Shown here: positions 28,301-35,317 of the stretch, in pieces | How the letters are laid out: each line of letters opens with the position of its first letter | Numbering within the stretch: the stretch's first letter is position 1 | NCBI GenBank assembly: GCA_947167635.1 | Contig: CAMVIT010000006.1 | Span: 1 to 64,000, forward strand | DNA: 64,000 bases | Direction of reading: 5' to 3' | DNA from: F23-D06 sp947167635 | GTDB lineage: Bacteria; Bacteroidota; Bacteroidia; Bacteroidales; WCHB1-69 | Translations under genes and position numbers: made by a program | The notes under the pieces: generated by a model | Seen by the model: the letters and a program-made list of their open reading frames with translations, nothing else | Told to the model about the DNA's origin: nothing | Database searches by the model: none

Positions 28301-29873
28301 TCTGCTCTTTCCGATTGAATCGGACAACCTCTTCTGGGTGACTCAGGTTGCCGACCAGTACTGTTCCGGCAATCAGCAAGCCGACACGGTTCAAGTGTCG
28401 CTGTACTCTATCACCTCTTCGGCGGACTCCAATCACATCTCCGGCGATGACTTGCTGGTTTGCTATGGCAGTGATGCCATGCTTTTCGTTACATCAGACT
28501 TGAACTCATCCTGCATATTGAGTTGGTACGATAATGATTTGCAAAGTGTTGTGATGCAACAAGACACGCTGCATTCTGCAGCTGATACTTCCATCTACAC
28601 GATTCCACAACTTGTGGCGGACACGACTTTGTATGTGGCGGCGTGGTATCAGGACAACTGTCCTGCCCATATCGGGAGGGCGGACCTTTGGATGAATATG
28701 CAAGACGGAACAACGTTGATTTTGCCCGGTCAGGGTGTGCGGCTATATGATTCAGGTGGAGACGGATCCCCATACGCAAACAACGAAGCGCTTACGCATA
28801 CGTTCCAATCCCCGAACAACAGTCTTTTCCTTGTGCGTTTCAACAGCTTCGGGGTGGCCGCAGGCGACACGCTGTTTGTGTATTCAAATGGAACTATTGT
28901 GGGGACCTATACGGGCACGACGCTGCCCGACGACCTGACGCTGCCGACATCATCCCTGACTTTCCGCTTTGTTTCGGACCATTTCGTCACCGCTTTAGGA
29001 TGGAGTATTGACATTCTGACGCCTGCGGCGATGACTGAGGTCAGTGCCAGTGTGATTCATTTCTTTGACACATTGACGACCACTGTCTGTCAAACGGGCG
29101 AACCGTTCTCCTATTCCGCATTCACGCAAATAGATATTTCCGATACGGGCATTTTCCAGCTGGATACGACGTTGTTCTCCGTGATGGGGTGCGACAGCAA
29201 TATTACGTTGAAGGTTGAGGTACTGCCTGTCAAAAGCAGTTCTTTGGACACGGTTATCTGTGAAGGACGCGAGATTGTGTTGGGCGACTACCACTATGCG
29301 GCGGACGGTGTGTATCAGTGTAATTTCACGGCAGACAATGGTTGCGACAGCGTGGTCACCGTCCTGTTGGATGTTATCGAAAGCACTACGCAGATCATCT
29401 CCTCGGAGGAGGATTTCTGCGAACAGGTCTTCACAATCTTGTCGTTGCCGGATGTCTGGGAGGATTACCGTTGGAGCACCGGGGCCACAACACCCGTGTT
29501 GGAGGTCGTGGTTCCCGGTACCTACTCGGTGACAACCCATCGACAGGGATGCGAGGTTACGGCCAGTTGTACCATCCCGCTCTGTGAATGGGAATTGTAC
29601 CTCCCGAATGCCATCACGCCAGGCAACTCCGACGGCCTGAACGATTGTTTTTCTCTTTTGGAGGTCCAGAAGCGCTGGATTGTGGACTTCGAGATATTTG
29701 TTTACGACCGGTGGGGTGAGGTGGTTTACTCTTCACGGGATAAGAATTTCAGATGGTACGGATCGGTCAACGGTCAGATTTATCCGAATGTTGTATATAA
29801 CTATATTATCCGCTTGAAGGACATTTATGGAGAGCGGTATCTCCGTAAAGGCATGATTGTGGTGTTAAAGTAG
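25395..29873 (+). CDS. Giant surface protein with T9SS type B sorting domain
   Basis: 1492 residues. A TTG start gives a signal peptide (LVCLFVLMLACLLSIAQQ); no ATG is better placed. The body is made of beta-rich modules with many Thr/Tyr/Cys and motifs like CDSS and DSC. Near the end, short modules of the form CxxGxPFxYxxF...GCDSNITLKVEV recur, the same module type as in the N-terminal part of the 2182-residue protein at 46301-52849. The last 96 residues (about 1397-1492) are a gliding-motility/CHU_C domain (LPNAITPGNSDGLND, then FEIFVYDRWGEVVY), which routes cargo through the type IX system to the cell surface or medium. Adhesin-like role is inferred. Confidence 0.85.
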   Translation: MQRLVCLFVLMLACLLSIAQQQFPYTVVIDTVVGDCFNNCQAVVTLRNAQGHLIPMDDSLHHPVDSVAYPISNVQYHYKNQLYNSVFYSDSHILTMDVGTYDIGVSGYVTTPSGPVLVDTTLCGIALTSTYNPFSASVLANIAEDDYIYWGGRHERCGNRHALPCGDRGRVQMKLTSGKFPYTVIFTNAQQDTVRYRVFNQPQHNGTDSTYADYRYYYTFDSLPAGTYRIEAFDACSYTLVFSHTVELNDVRVNSLQFKRNPNNYADSNTVRFRAYFYCPRSVYNYDYDFLGTLFEYRFIHTNGVGLPDTSSWRPIDGASVSNAGVGIYCDTLSFAGRYCDLYGHTVRFEVRDSCRQETASVTMTLTPPDTTCYVTEMRSAALCFGQVVPDTCHATCDSAVDFTEWYRIWYNCGHYNGYTNYTGSNLFYYTYPLQWVYTDSATGQVIKTDPVNEITVQSYLTNTDVESVYGTYSYLPLPVVRSLVDAHGCVIMSRFDTLLFVRDTTPAIEFYPWKINSNFNRNNYSSCFNWNRTISVYEEGSPFPLFRDSTVVRLVKSPLYNLYNFTATYANGGWTIVKDDTIHNDANVEATGMNVSISENHLSGGLYIFVCETPCGIDTLQIDIDGIYYNDWEWIEEPVYETWQECNDLLVKPVAGKYRSYTYHIDSQVSNDEPIASYYDYYPGITLLSGEVGGYSATSTSMNVPFRFTIPGEYVIRMSFSGCYEIYSRIDTIHFVRVRVDFDKAYAVVCDSSANTGTAIARAFNGSRPYTYRLFSQPDMHGSLLGTNQSGLFYNIPMSLGQELSIQVTDSCESSYYLNIAAMSIEQSQLLWFEGGPPDPGACVGDTLTLEAFPMNSFITYSWQGPMNFAATGEQISYYVTDTLSKGWIVVELLNTGCQTTVKDSLYLNVFSTPQVFISAVNTVCAGDTVEVQLTARGAGTVNFNMGHSFDGAQSFQSLSVLDQDTLSLLFPIESDNLFWVTQVADQYCSGNQQADTVQVSLYSITSSADSNHISGDDLLVCYGSDAMLFVTSDLNSSCILSWYDNDLQSVVMQQDTLHSAADTSIYTIPQLVADTTLYVAAWYQDNCPAHIGRADLWMNMQDGTTLILPGQGVRLYDSGGDGSPYANNEALTHTFQSPNNSLFLVRFNSFGVAAGDTLFVYSNGTIVGTYTGTTLPDDLTLPTSSLTFRFVSDHFVTALGWSIDILTPAAMTEVSASVIHFFDTLTTTVCQTGEPFSYSAFTQIDISDTGIFQLDTTLFSVMGCDSNITLKVEVLPVKSSSLDTVICEGREIVLGDYHYAADGVYQCNFTADNGCDSVVTVLLDVIESTTQIISSEEDFCEQVFTILSLPDVWEDYRWSTGATTPVLEVVVPGTYSVTTHRQGCEVTASCTIPLCEWELYLPNAITPGNSDGLNDCFSLLEVQKRWIVDFEIFVYDRWGEVVYSSRDKNFRWYGSVNGQIYPNVVYNYIIRLKDIYGERYLRKGMIVVLK

Positions 29874-29896
29874 AATCATGCAAAAATGCTCCTCAA

Positions 29897-30493
29897 TTAC
29901 TCCGCAAACACCGCCGTCTTGCCGCATTGTTTCAGGAATGTCGCGATGGTGGCTTTTGCCTTTTCGTTCGCTTTCTTGCGGTTCTCGGGCGTGTTGTAGC
30001 GACTCTCAATCCGTCGCTCTACACGCTGTATGAGCGGCTTGGCATCGTATTGCACGGCATTCTCCTCGCCTTCATTGTCCGACTTGAACCACGAGGAGAG
30101 CGTGGACTGCGAGAACTCCACGGGAGGCAGGATGACCCTTACGGTGTCGGAGTTTTCCACGGCCTGGTATTGTACTTTGTCAAGGTCCATGGTGAGGCTC
30201 ACCTGCTGCTTGAGTATCTGCACGCAGTCGTGCTTGCGCTTGAGGATGCCGTTGTCCTTGCCCAAAATTGAACTGCCGAGGCCGCTGCCGTAGAAGCTCT
30301 CCTTGGCATAGTCCTCGGTGATGGTCGAGTAAAGGTACAGGATGCCGACGGGGCGGGAGGACTCGATGACGGTGGGGGTCTCTTTCAAGGTGATGTCGTT
30401 GCCGGCCTTGCGAAAGCTGAGGCGACTGAGCAGGCTTGCAATGGCAACCAACAGGATGACGGCGCTGAGGATGAGGATATGTTTGGGTTTCAT
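29897..30493 (-). CDS. DUF4230 protein, second of a tandem pair
   Basis: 198 residues with one N-terminal membrane segment (ILILSAVILLVAIASLL), then a DUF4230-like domain: ESSRPVGILYLYSTITEDYAKES, followed by a strand-rich part and a helical C-terminus with conserved-looking RVERRIESRYN. It is 12 bases downstream of a similar gene (30506-31105), so the two probably form one transcript and perhaps a membrane-attached complex. Function is unknown for the family. The resemblance between the two genes supports the annotation. Confidence 0.72.
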   Translation of the reverse strand: MKPKHILILSAVILLVAIASLLSRLSFRKAGNDITLKETPTVIESSRPVGILYLYSTITEDYAKESFYGSGLGSSILGKDNGILKRKHDCVQILKQQVSLTMDLDKVQYQAVENSDTVRVILPPVEFSQSTLSSWFKSDNEGEENAVQYDAKPLIQRVERRIESRYNTPENRKKANEKAKATIATFLKQCGKTAVFAE

Positions 30494-30505
30494 GACAATG
30501 CGGCT

Positions 30506-31105
30506 TTAGTGGATGAACACGGGGTGGAGACCGATGGCTGTCAGCATGGAGGTGAACACCAGTTCGGTGTTGTGGGTCAGCTCGTCGGACAACTGTTGCT
30601 GGATGACCTTGTCTTGCTTCAGGACATCTTCAAAAGCCATGGTCTTGATTTGCTGGATGGTGGTCTCGCCCACCTTGTCGCGCAAACCGGTCGAGATGGC
30701 CACAATCTCATTCTGGTCGGTATAGGGGACGAACGATTTGTCGATGACCTTCGCTTTGGGAAGGCGGATTTCGATGCTGTCCTCACTAATGAAACGAAGG
30801 TCTTTTTCGGTCAGCTCGTCAAGGTCGATACCGTAGCGGATGGTCACATCCACGGGGATGACACACAGTCGTCTGCCGAGTTTCCATCGGGTGGGGTTGA
30901 GGGTGGTCAATTGCGTCTCGGAGTCATAGATGCCCATCTTGCGGATGGTCACCTCCGTGGAGGCCACCTGCGACTGGGCCTGCAACATCCCGATGATTTC
31001 TCCTGTGGAAGGAGTGGGCCGATCCGGTCCCTTGACAGGCCAATATATGGCGAGAAGCAGTGCCAGAATGCTGATGGCCAATATAATCCAATATTTCCGT
31101 TTCAT
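30506..31105 (-). CDS. DUF4230 protein, first of a tandem pair
   Basis: 199 residues with an N-terminal membrane helix (WIILAISILALLLAIYW). The soluble part shares the plan of the downstream gene: an acidic strand region (LTTLNPTRWKLGRRLCVIPVDVTIRYGIDL), a Lys/Ile-rich region and a helical tail (GETTIQQIKTMAFEDVLKQD). A promoter element lies at 31130-31137. No function is assigned. The two genes and their shared promoter sit apart from pdxJ. Confidence 0.72.
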   Translation of the reverse strand: MKRKYWIILAISILALLLAIYWPVKGPDRPTPSTGEIIGMLQAQSQVASTEVTIRKMGIYDSETQLTTLNPTRWKLGRRLCVIPVDVTIRYGIDLDELTEKDLRFISEDSIEIRLPKAKVIDKSFVPYTDQNEIVAISTGLRDKVGETTIQQIKTMAFEDVLKQDKVIQQQLSDELTHNTELVFTSMLTAIGLHPVFIH

Positions 31106-31128
31106 AATTTGCCGTTTTTTTTAAGAAC

Positions 31129-31153
31129 GCAAATGTACATAAATTATGAATAC
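31129..31153 (-). promoter_or_regulatory. Promoter of the DUF4230 pair, matching the one at 52910-52934
   Basis: Minus-strand -7 element TACATTTG (31130-31137). The whole 25-base segment is repeated at 52910-52934 with one difference (24/25). Confidence 0.65.
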
Positions 31154-31225
31154 ACCGGATGGGGTGTCGCAGAGCTGATTCATTAAGGTCCGGCGATAAT
31201 ATGATGGACCGTGGTGTTGTGACAG

Positions 31226-31942
31226 CTACTGAAGCTGCAGCAGGTATTGGCGGATGGTCTCTTGCAGGCCCAGATAAAGGGCGTCGCAGATCAGGGCATG
31301 GCCGATGGAGACCTCCAGCAGGCCGGGGATGTGCTCTTGGAAATACCGCAGATTCACCAGCGAGAGGTCATGGCCGGCATTCAATCCGATCTGTTGCCGC
31401 TCGGCTTCCTGCGCGGCCAGCACGAAGTCGCGGATGGCGGCCTCGCGGTCCTTCAGGTAGTTGGCGGCATACGACTCTGTGTAGAGCTCCACGCGGTCGG
31501 TGGCCGTCTCCTTGGCATGCACGATCATCTGCGGGTCGGCGTTGACGAAGATGCTGGTGCGGATGCCCTTGGCGTGCAGCTGCCCGATGATGTCGGTGAG
31601 GAAAGCCTTGTTGCGGAGGGTGTCCCAACCAGCGTTAGAGGTCAGCGCCTCGGGCGGGTCGGGCACCAAGGTGACTTGCGTGGGCACAATGTCCAGCACC
31701 AATTGCATGAACCTGTCGGACGGATAACCCTCGATGTTGAACTCCGTGGTGACGATTTTCTTGAGGTCGTACACGTCCTGGTAGCGGATGTGCCGCTCGT
31801 CGGGACGCGGATGGACGGTGATGCCCTGAGCGCCGAAACGCTCACAGTCTTTGGCCACTTGGATCAGGTCGGGCATGTTGCCTCCGCGGGCATTGCGGAT
31901 GGTCGCGACCTTGTTGATGTTAACGCTAAGTCTGGTGTTCAT
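31226..31942 (-). CDS. pdxJ: Pyridoxine 5'-phosphate synthase
   Basis: 238 residues. It joins 1-deoxyxylulose 5-phosphate to 3-amino-2-oxopropyl phosphate, the last step of de novo vitamin B6 synthesis. Conserved elements: N-terminal LSVNINKVATIRNARGG (5-21), then the HPRPDERHI loop (44-52) with catalytic His and Arg, and the C-terminal ISVGHALICDAL-like segment. Length and layout match PdxJ barrels. Preceded 30 bases upstream by queA on the same strand, so the two are likely co-transcribed. No pdxA neighbour is visible. Confidence 0.95.
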   Translation of the reverse strand: MNTRLSVNINKVATIRNARGGNMPDLIQVAKDCERFGAQGITVHPRPDERHIRYQDVYDLKKIVTTEFNIEGYPSDRFMQLVLDIVPTQVTLVPDPPEALTSNAGWDTLRNKAFLTDIIGQLHAKGIRTSIFVNADPQMIVHAKETATDRVELYTESYAANYLKDREAAIRDFVLAAQEAERQQIGLNAGHDLSLVNLRYFQEHIPGLLEVSIGHALICDALYLGLQETIRQYLLQLQ

Positions 31943-31972
31943 AGGGGGATGTGTTTCTTGGTTGTTGAATGG

Positions 31973-33226
31973 TTAAGATGAATGCGAGCTGCTGACGGCC
32001 AATTCTTTCGGGAGATATAAATTAGAGTCTCCGTAGCTGAGAAAACGATAGTCGTGGTCAAGGGCGTGACGGTAGATGGCGTGCCACTCGTTGCCGACAA
32101 AGGCGGCGATGAGCAGCAGAAGAGTGCTCTTGGGTTGGTGGAAATTGGTGACAATGCCCTGCACGACGCGAGGCTTGTAGGTGGGGAGGATGATGAGCCG
32201 TGTGGCGGCCTGCAGGAGGTCTGTGCTTTGCCGCTCCAGATGGCCGCGGATGGCGGTGAGAGACTCTTCGAGGGAGATTTCCCGCAGCGCGGTGTCGTCG
32301 TAGATCTCCCATTGTTCCACCAGCAGCGGGTTTGGACGCCCGAGTCGCAGCTTGGCCCCGATGATGAAGAGCGACTCCAATGTGCGGGCCACGGTGGTGC
32401 CCACTGCAATGCGCCGGCGCAGCCGACTGCCCAACAGCAGCTCTATGAGCGCTTCCGTGATGACGATCTTCTCCTCGTGCATGTAATGCTCCCCGATGGT
32501 CTCCGTGGAAACGGGCTTGAAGGTGCCGGCCCCGACATGCAGGGTGATGTACTCCGTGTCGATGCCTTTGGCGTGCAGAGCGTCGAAGACTTCGGGCGTG
32601 AAATGCAGCCCGGCGGTGGGGGCGGCCACGGAGCCGTCGTAGCGTGCATAGACGGTTTGGTAGCGTTGCTCGTCATCGGCGGTGGCGTCGCGCTTGATGT
32701 AGGGTGGGAGCGGAATCTTGCCATAGTGCTCCAGCCATTCGGCGAAAGAGACATCGGCGGCATCCCAGTCGAAGGTGACCTCGAAGGAGGCCCCCTCCAG
32801 ATTCTCGCCACGCGTGGCGGTGATGCGGACCATTCGGTCGCCGATGGGCACATCGATATAGAGCGGGTGCTTCCAACGCTTGGCGTTGCCCACCATGCAC
32901 TTCCATGTCACTGTGCCGGTCTGGGCGAAAGCTGTCGCGGGGTCGGATGTGGGGGAGAGGGGCTCCAGACAGAAAATCTCAATGGCCGCGCCCGTGGTGT
33001 TGTGGACCAACAGCCGCGCATGGATGACCTTGGAGTCGTTCAGGATAAGCAGGTCGCCGGAGTTGAGCTGGTCCGCCAGCTGGCAGAAACGGCTGTCCGT
33101 GATCTTCCCGTCCTTGTAAACCAACAGCTTCGACTGGTCGCGTTGTGCCACGGGGAAGAAGGCGATGCGGTCTTCTGGCAGCTCGTAGTCGTAGTCTTCG
33201 ATGCGTATGTCTCTGTCGTTTGTCAT
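31973..33226 (-). CDS. queA: tRNA preQ1(34) S-adenosylmethionine ribosyltransferase-isomerase
   Basis: 417 residues from the ATG at 33226. It transfers and isomerises the ribosyl part of SAM onto preQ1 at tRNA position 34, making epoxyqueuosine. Family motifs seen in order: FDYELPEDRIA-like start (YDYELPEDRIAFFP), GDLLILNDSKVIHARL, YDGSVAAPTAGLHFT, HVGAGTFKPV and NFHQPKSTLLLLIAAF. The in-frame start at 33277 is rejected because the promoter (33235-33242) lies inside it. It probably forms an operon with pdxJ. Confidence 0.95.
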   Translation of the reverse strand: MTNDRDIRIEDYDYELPEDRIAFFPVAQRDQSKLLVYKDGKITDSRFCQLADQLNSGDLLILNDSKVIHARLLVHNTTGAAIEIFCLEPLSPTSDPATAFAQTGTVTWKCMVGNAKRWKHPLYIDVPIGDRMVRITATRGENLEGASFEVTFDWDAADVSFAEWLEHYGKIPLPPYIKRDATADDEQRYQTVYARYDGSVAAPTAGLHFTPEVFDALHAKGIDTEYITLHVGAGTFKPVSTETIGEHYMHEEKIVITEALIELLLGSRLRRRIAVGTTVARTLESLFIIGAKLRLGRPNPLLVEQWEIYDDTALREISLEESLTAIRGHLERQSTDLLQAATRLIILPTYKPRVVQGIVTNFHQPKSTLLLLIAAFVGNEWHAIYRHALDHDYRFLSYGDSNLYLPKELAVSSSHSS

Positions 33227-33234
33227 AGCGGCGG

Positions 33235-33242
33235 CAAAAATA
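33235..33242 (-). promoter_or_regulatory. -7 promoter element of queA-pdxJ
   Basis: Reads TATTTTTG on the minus strand, 8 bases before the queA ATG. A GCGGC stretch separates it from the start, as also seen before folK. Confidence 0.6.
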
Positions 33243-33350
33243 CGAAATTTAAGGGCTGTAGTGAGAAAAAGAAGCATGGGGAACGGCCTTTTTTCTCCGG
33301 TATGTATGTAATATATTGAATTTTAGCATGATAAAAAAGAAAAGGAAGAA

Positions 33351-33380
33351 TTTGCCAAAATGAAAAAAAGTGTATTTTTG
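33351..33380 (+). promoter_or_regulatory. Promoter of tRNA-Pro and tRNA-Arg
   Basis: TTTG at 33351-33354, 18 bases, then TATTTTTG at 33373-33380: a full -33/-7 Bacteroidota promoter, 11 bases before tRNA-Pro. Confidence 0.75.
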
Positions 33381-33391
33381 CAGCCTCGAAA

Positions 33392-33466
33392 CGGGATATA
33401 GCGTAGTCCGGTTATCGCGCCTGCTTTGGGAGCAGGAGGTCGCCTGTTCGAATCAGGCTATCCCGA
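33392..33466 (+). tRNA. tRNA-Pro (TGG)
   Basis: A 75-base cloverleaf with a perfect acceptor stem CGGGATA / TATCCCG, anticodon stem GCCTG.../CAGGA region with loop CTTTGGGAG and anticodon TGG, and a T arm GCCTG/CAGGC. CCA is not encoded. First of two tRNAs sharing a promoter. Confidence 0.93.
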
Positions 33467-33473
33467 CGCGGAT

Positions 33474-33547
33474 GGTTCCGTAGCTCAACTGGATAGAGCA
33501 GCTGCCTTCTAAGCAGCAGGTTCTGCGTTCGAGTCGCAGCGGAATCA
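33474..33547 (+). tRNA. tRNA-Arg (TCT)
   Basis: A 74-base cloverleaf with acceptor stem GGTTCCG / CGGAATC (one G-T wobble), anticodon loop TTCTAAG with anticodon TCT, and T arm CTGCG/CGCAG. CCA is not encoded. A terminator follows. The accessory island begins right after it. Confidence 0.93.
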
Positions 33548-33557
33548 CGAAGGAAAG

Positions 33558-33596
33558 GCAAGCATTTATGGCAATCGCTGTAAGTGCTTGCTTTTT
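33558..33596 (+). terminator. Terminator of the tRNA-Pro/tRNA-Arg unit
   Basis: GCAAGCATTT (33558-33567) pairs with AAGTGCTTGC (33582-33591) with one G-T wobble, followed by five T. Confidence 0.8.
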
Positions 33597-33649
33597 AGGG
33601 AATACAAGCTGTGTGGACGTCCCAAAACTCCCCTTCTTTTTTATGGAAT

Positions 33650-34428
33650 TATATATTTGATGGCACAAATCAGGGCGTTTGCATCCTTTTTTTTATTTGG
33701 GCGTGCCGGCGCGGTGGCGCGGAATCACGTTGCATTCGCATACACCATAAAATGCCGCCGCGCCGTCGGGCTTTCCACTGCAATGATTTTGGCTTAAAGC
33801 CCACCAGCATTCCGCGAGACGCGAAGCGTCAAGCGGAACCTCCGTCTCGCCAGGGAACGCATTCCCACCAAAATCATTTTCGTTTCAATCCCTCACGCAG
33901 GCTCGTCGAACCCTTCATCCGTTTCGCGGCGAGCAACGCACACCCTCGTCTCAACCTTCTTCCGCGCCGCGATTGTCATCATGCGCACGCACCCATACCA
34001 GGGGTTGCAGCGCTCGTTCCTCACGCTTTAACCCCTGGCTACCGAGCTCTTGCCCCTAAAGGGGCTGCTCAATGAAATACATCAACTATTATTTCTACCG
34101 AGCTTTTGCCCCTACCGGGGCCGCTCAAGGAAAACTCTTAATTATAATTATTGCCTCTATTGTCCCGGAGGGACATCCTCTCAATAACCCCACACAAGCG
34201 ACGAAGGAGCGCAATGTGGGGATGGATGACGGTACCGACACCCTCTCAATAACCCCACACAAGCGACGAAGGAGCGCAGTGGGGAGGAACGACGGCACCG
34301 ACACCCTCTCGCGGCGCAGGAGTCATTGCTTAAGATGCCTGAAACTTGCTCGCCGCGAAAGGGAGGCGTTGGAAAAAAAGCGTTGCTTGGAAAACTGTTA
34401 CTATCGGCCTTGTGCCATCATGTATATA
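33650..34428 (+). repeat. Dispersed structured repeat, copy C, with terminal inverted repeats
   Basis: The longest copy. The left end TATATATTTGATGGCACAA (33650-33668) recurs inverted at 34410-34428 (TATATACATGATGGCACAA on the minus strand), matching at 17 of 19 positions. Inside: long stem ATGATTTTGG (33783-33792) with CCAAAATCAT (33868-33877); nested GCGAGACG (33814-33821) / CGTCTCGC (33843-33850); two successive GCCCC/GGGGC hairpins (34052-34065 and 34108-34121); TGTCCC/GGGACA (34161-34175); and a tandem repeat (34177-34310). It lies 53 bases past the tRNA-Arg terminator. No transposase is seen, so if mobile it depends on proteins from elsewhere. Confidence 0.82.
34177..34310 (+). repeat. 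65-base tandem duplication inside copy C
   Basis: The segment starting CCTCTCAATAACCCCACACA at 34177 repeats at 34242 with few changes, and its first bases recur once more at 34305 before the sequence diverges. The same segment occurs at the window start in copy A. Confidence 0.7.
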
Positions 34429-34606
34429 AGTACCCCTTCTGATCAGAAGAGGAGTTTGCGCCTCCCGGCACTGCCGTGCCACGGGTAAAAAAACGATGGA
34501 GAAAACAAGCTCTTTTGTTTTTTGGGGTCAACTACTATATCATTGCCTGAAATATTCTGAAATCTTCCATATCAGTTGGATATTTTGTGGTGCAAAATTA
34601 CGAAAA

Positions 34607-34705
34607 ATTCCAAAATCTCACAAATTTTTACACTGATTTATTCCAAAATCTCATAATTTATTTTCGCGAAATATTCCAAATCCTCATATTTACATTATCA
34701 GCCTC
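34607..34705. repeat. Three 33-base imperfect direct repeats
   Basis: ATTCCAAAATCTCA at 34607, the same at 34640, and ATTCCAAATCCTCA at 34673, exactly 33 bases apart, in AT-rich sequence between copy C and the RHS remnant. Between copy C and these repeats I see only a 14-base palindrome (CTTCTGATCAGAAG, 34436-34449) and no gene. No function evident. Confidence 0.6.
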
Positions 34706-34802
34706 TTGCCCGTTGAAAAAGTACCGATACCCCCCCCATAGCGGGAAGAGGGAATTTTGGCGGGTATGTGGGGGATGGAATCATGGCGCGAAGATAGGAT
34801 TT
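34693..34802 (-). pseudogene. Remnant of a third RHS tip cassette
   Basis: About 110 bases match the start of the RHS tip gene at 36576-36687, including its upstream flank, its ATG region and the coding part up to the FNGQEAD motif. A run of eight G replaces six G in the intact copy, shifting the frame by one base (one further base is lost nearby). Homology then stops abruptly at the AT-rich 33-base repeats. So this is a broken cassette start without its toxin domain. Confidence 0.75.
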
Positions 34803-34820
34803 TTTCGGGAATTCAGAAAT

Positions 34821-35306
34821 TTAGTGCGATTTTCCTACAACATAAAAACAATTGAATTTTTTCACTTGATATTCTCCTCGGCTTTTCTTCATCTCCAGGA
34901 CGACAATGCTATGATCGTGTTCAGACCCTTCAGGATTGTTTGAAATCAAACCTTCGATTTCACAGACGAACCTGTTATTTTTTTGAGCAAGAGAAATGTT
35001 CCAAACTTGCGTGATCTTTTCTTGATCTTGAAGGAATTTCGTGTCTGACAAAACAAAAGTGACTGTCTTGCCTTGAATAGTATAAGATTTGCACCAAGGC
35101 GTATCGCAAAATCCGGCTTGTGAGATGTATATGGAGTCTGTCAACCCATAATACAGATGCTTATAATACATTTTGTCAGACAATAACACTTGCAAAACGT
35201 CCTCGCAAGAGCAAGACTTGCCCAATTGATTATACGACGATTGACCCTCAGACATTGTGGGCGACAATATGAGTGCTGTGACAAAAAACATTATCGTTAT
35301 TCGCAT
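34821..35306 (-). CDS. Secreted protein of unknown function, candidate immunity protein
   Basis: 161 residues with an N-terminal signal (RITIMFFVTALILSPTMSEG). The mature part has several Cys and a beta-rich pattern: DSIYISQAGFC, GKTVTFVLSD, RGEYQVKKF. The neighbouring gene at 35318-35788 has the same ordered pattern (DTIYIITNHF, KTIVFVSREI, RGRWQVCGG), so the two look like distant paralogues. Lying directly downstream of an RHS tip with a metallopeptidase-like domain, export fits an immunity protein guarding the periplasm; this is inference from position. No known family is recognised. Confidence 0.6.
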   Translation of the reverse strand: MRITIMFFVTALILSPTMSEGQSSYNQLGKSCSCEDVLQVLLSDKMYYKHLYYGLTDSIYISQAGFCDTPWCKSYTIQGKTVTFVLSDTKFLQDQEKITQVWNISLAQKNNRFVCEIEGLISNNPEGSEHDHSIVVLEMKKSRGEYQVKKFNCFYVVGKSH

Positions 35307-35317
35307 GATTCATTTTT

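Noticed and set aside
33611..34075. A 154-residue frame across repeat copy C, and the matching frame in copy A (12-425).
   Set aside because: Copy B has a stop in the same frame, no signal or domain is seen, and base pairing rather than codons is conserved.
34587..34943. A 118-residue plus-strand frame with RHS-like residues.
   Set aside because: It is the reverse strand of the RHS remnant and repeats; the start lies in AT-rich repeat sequence.
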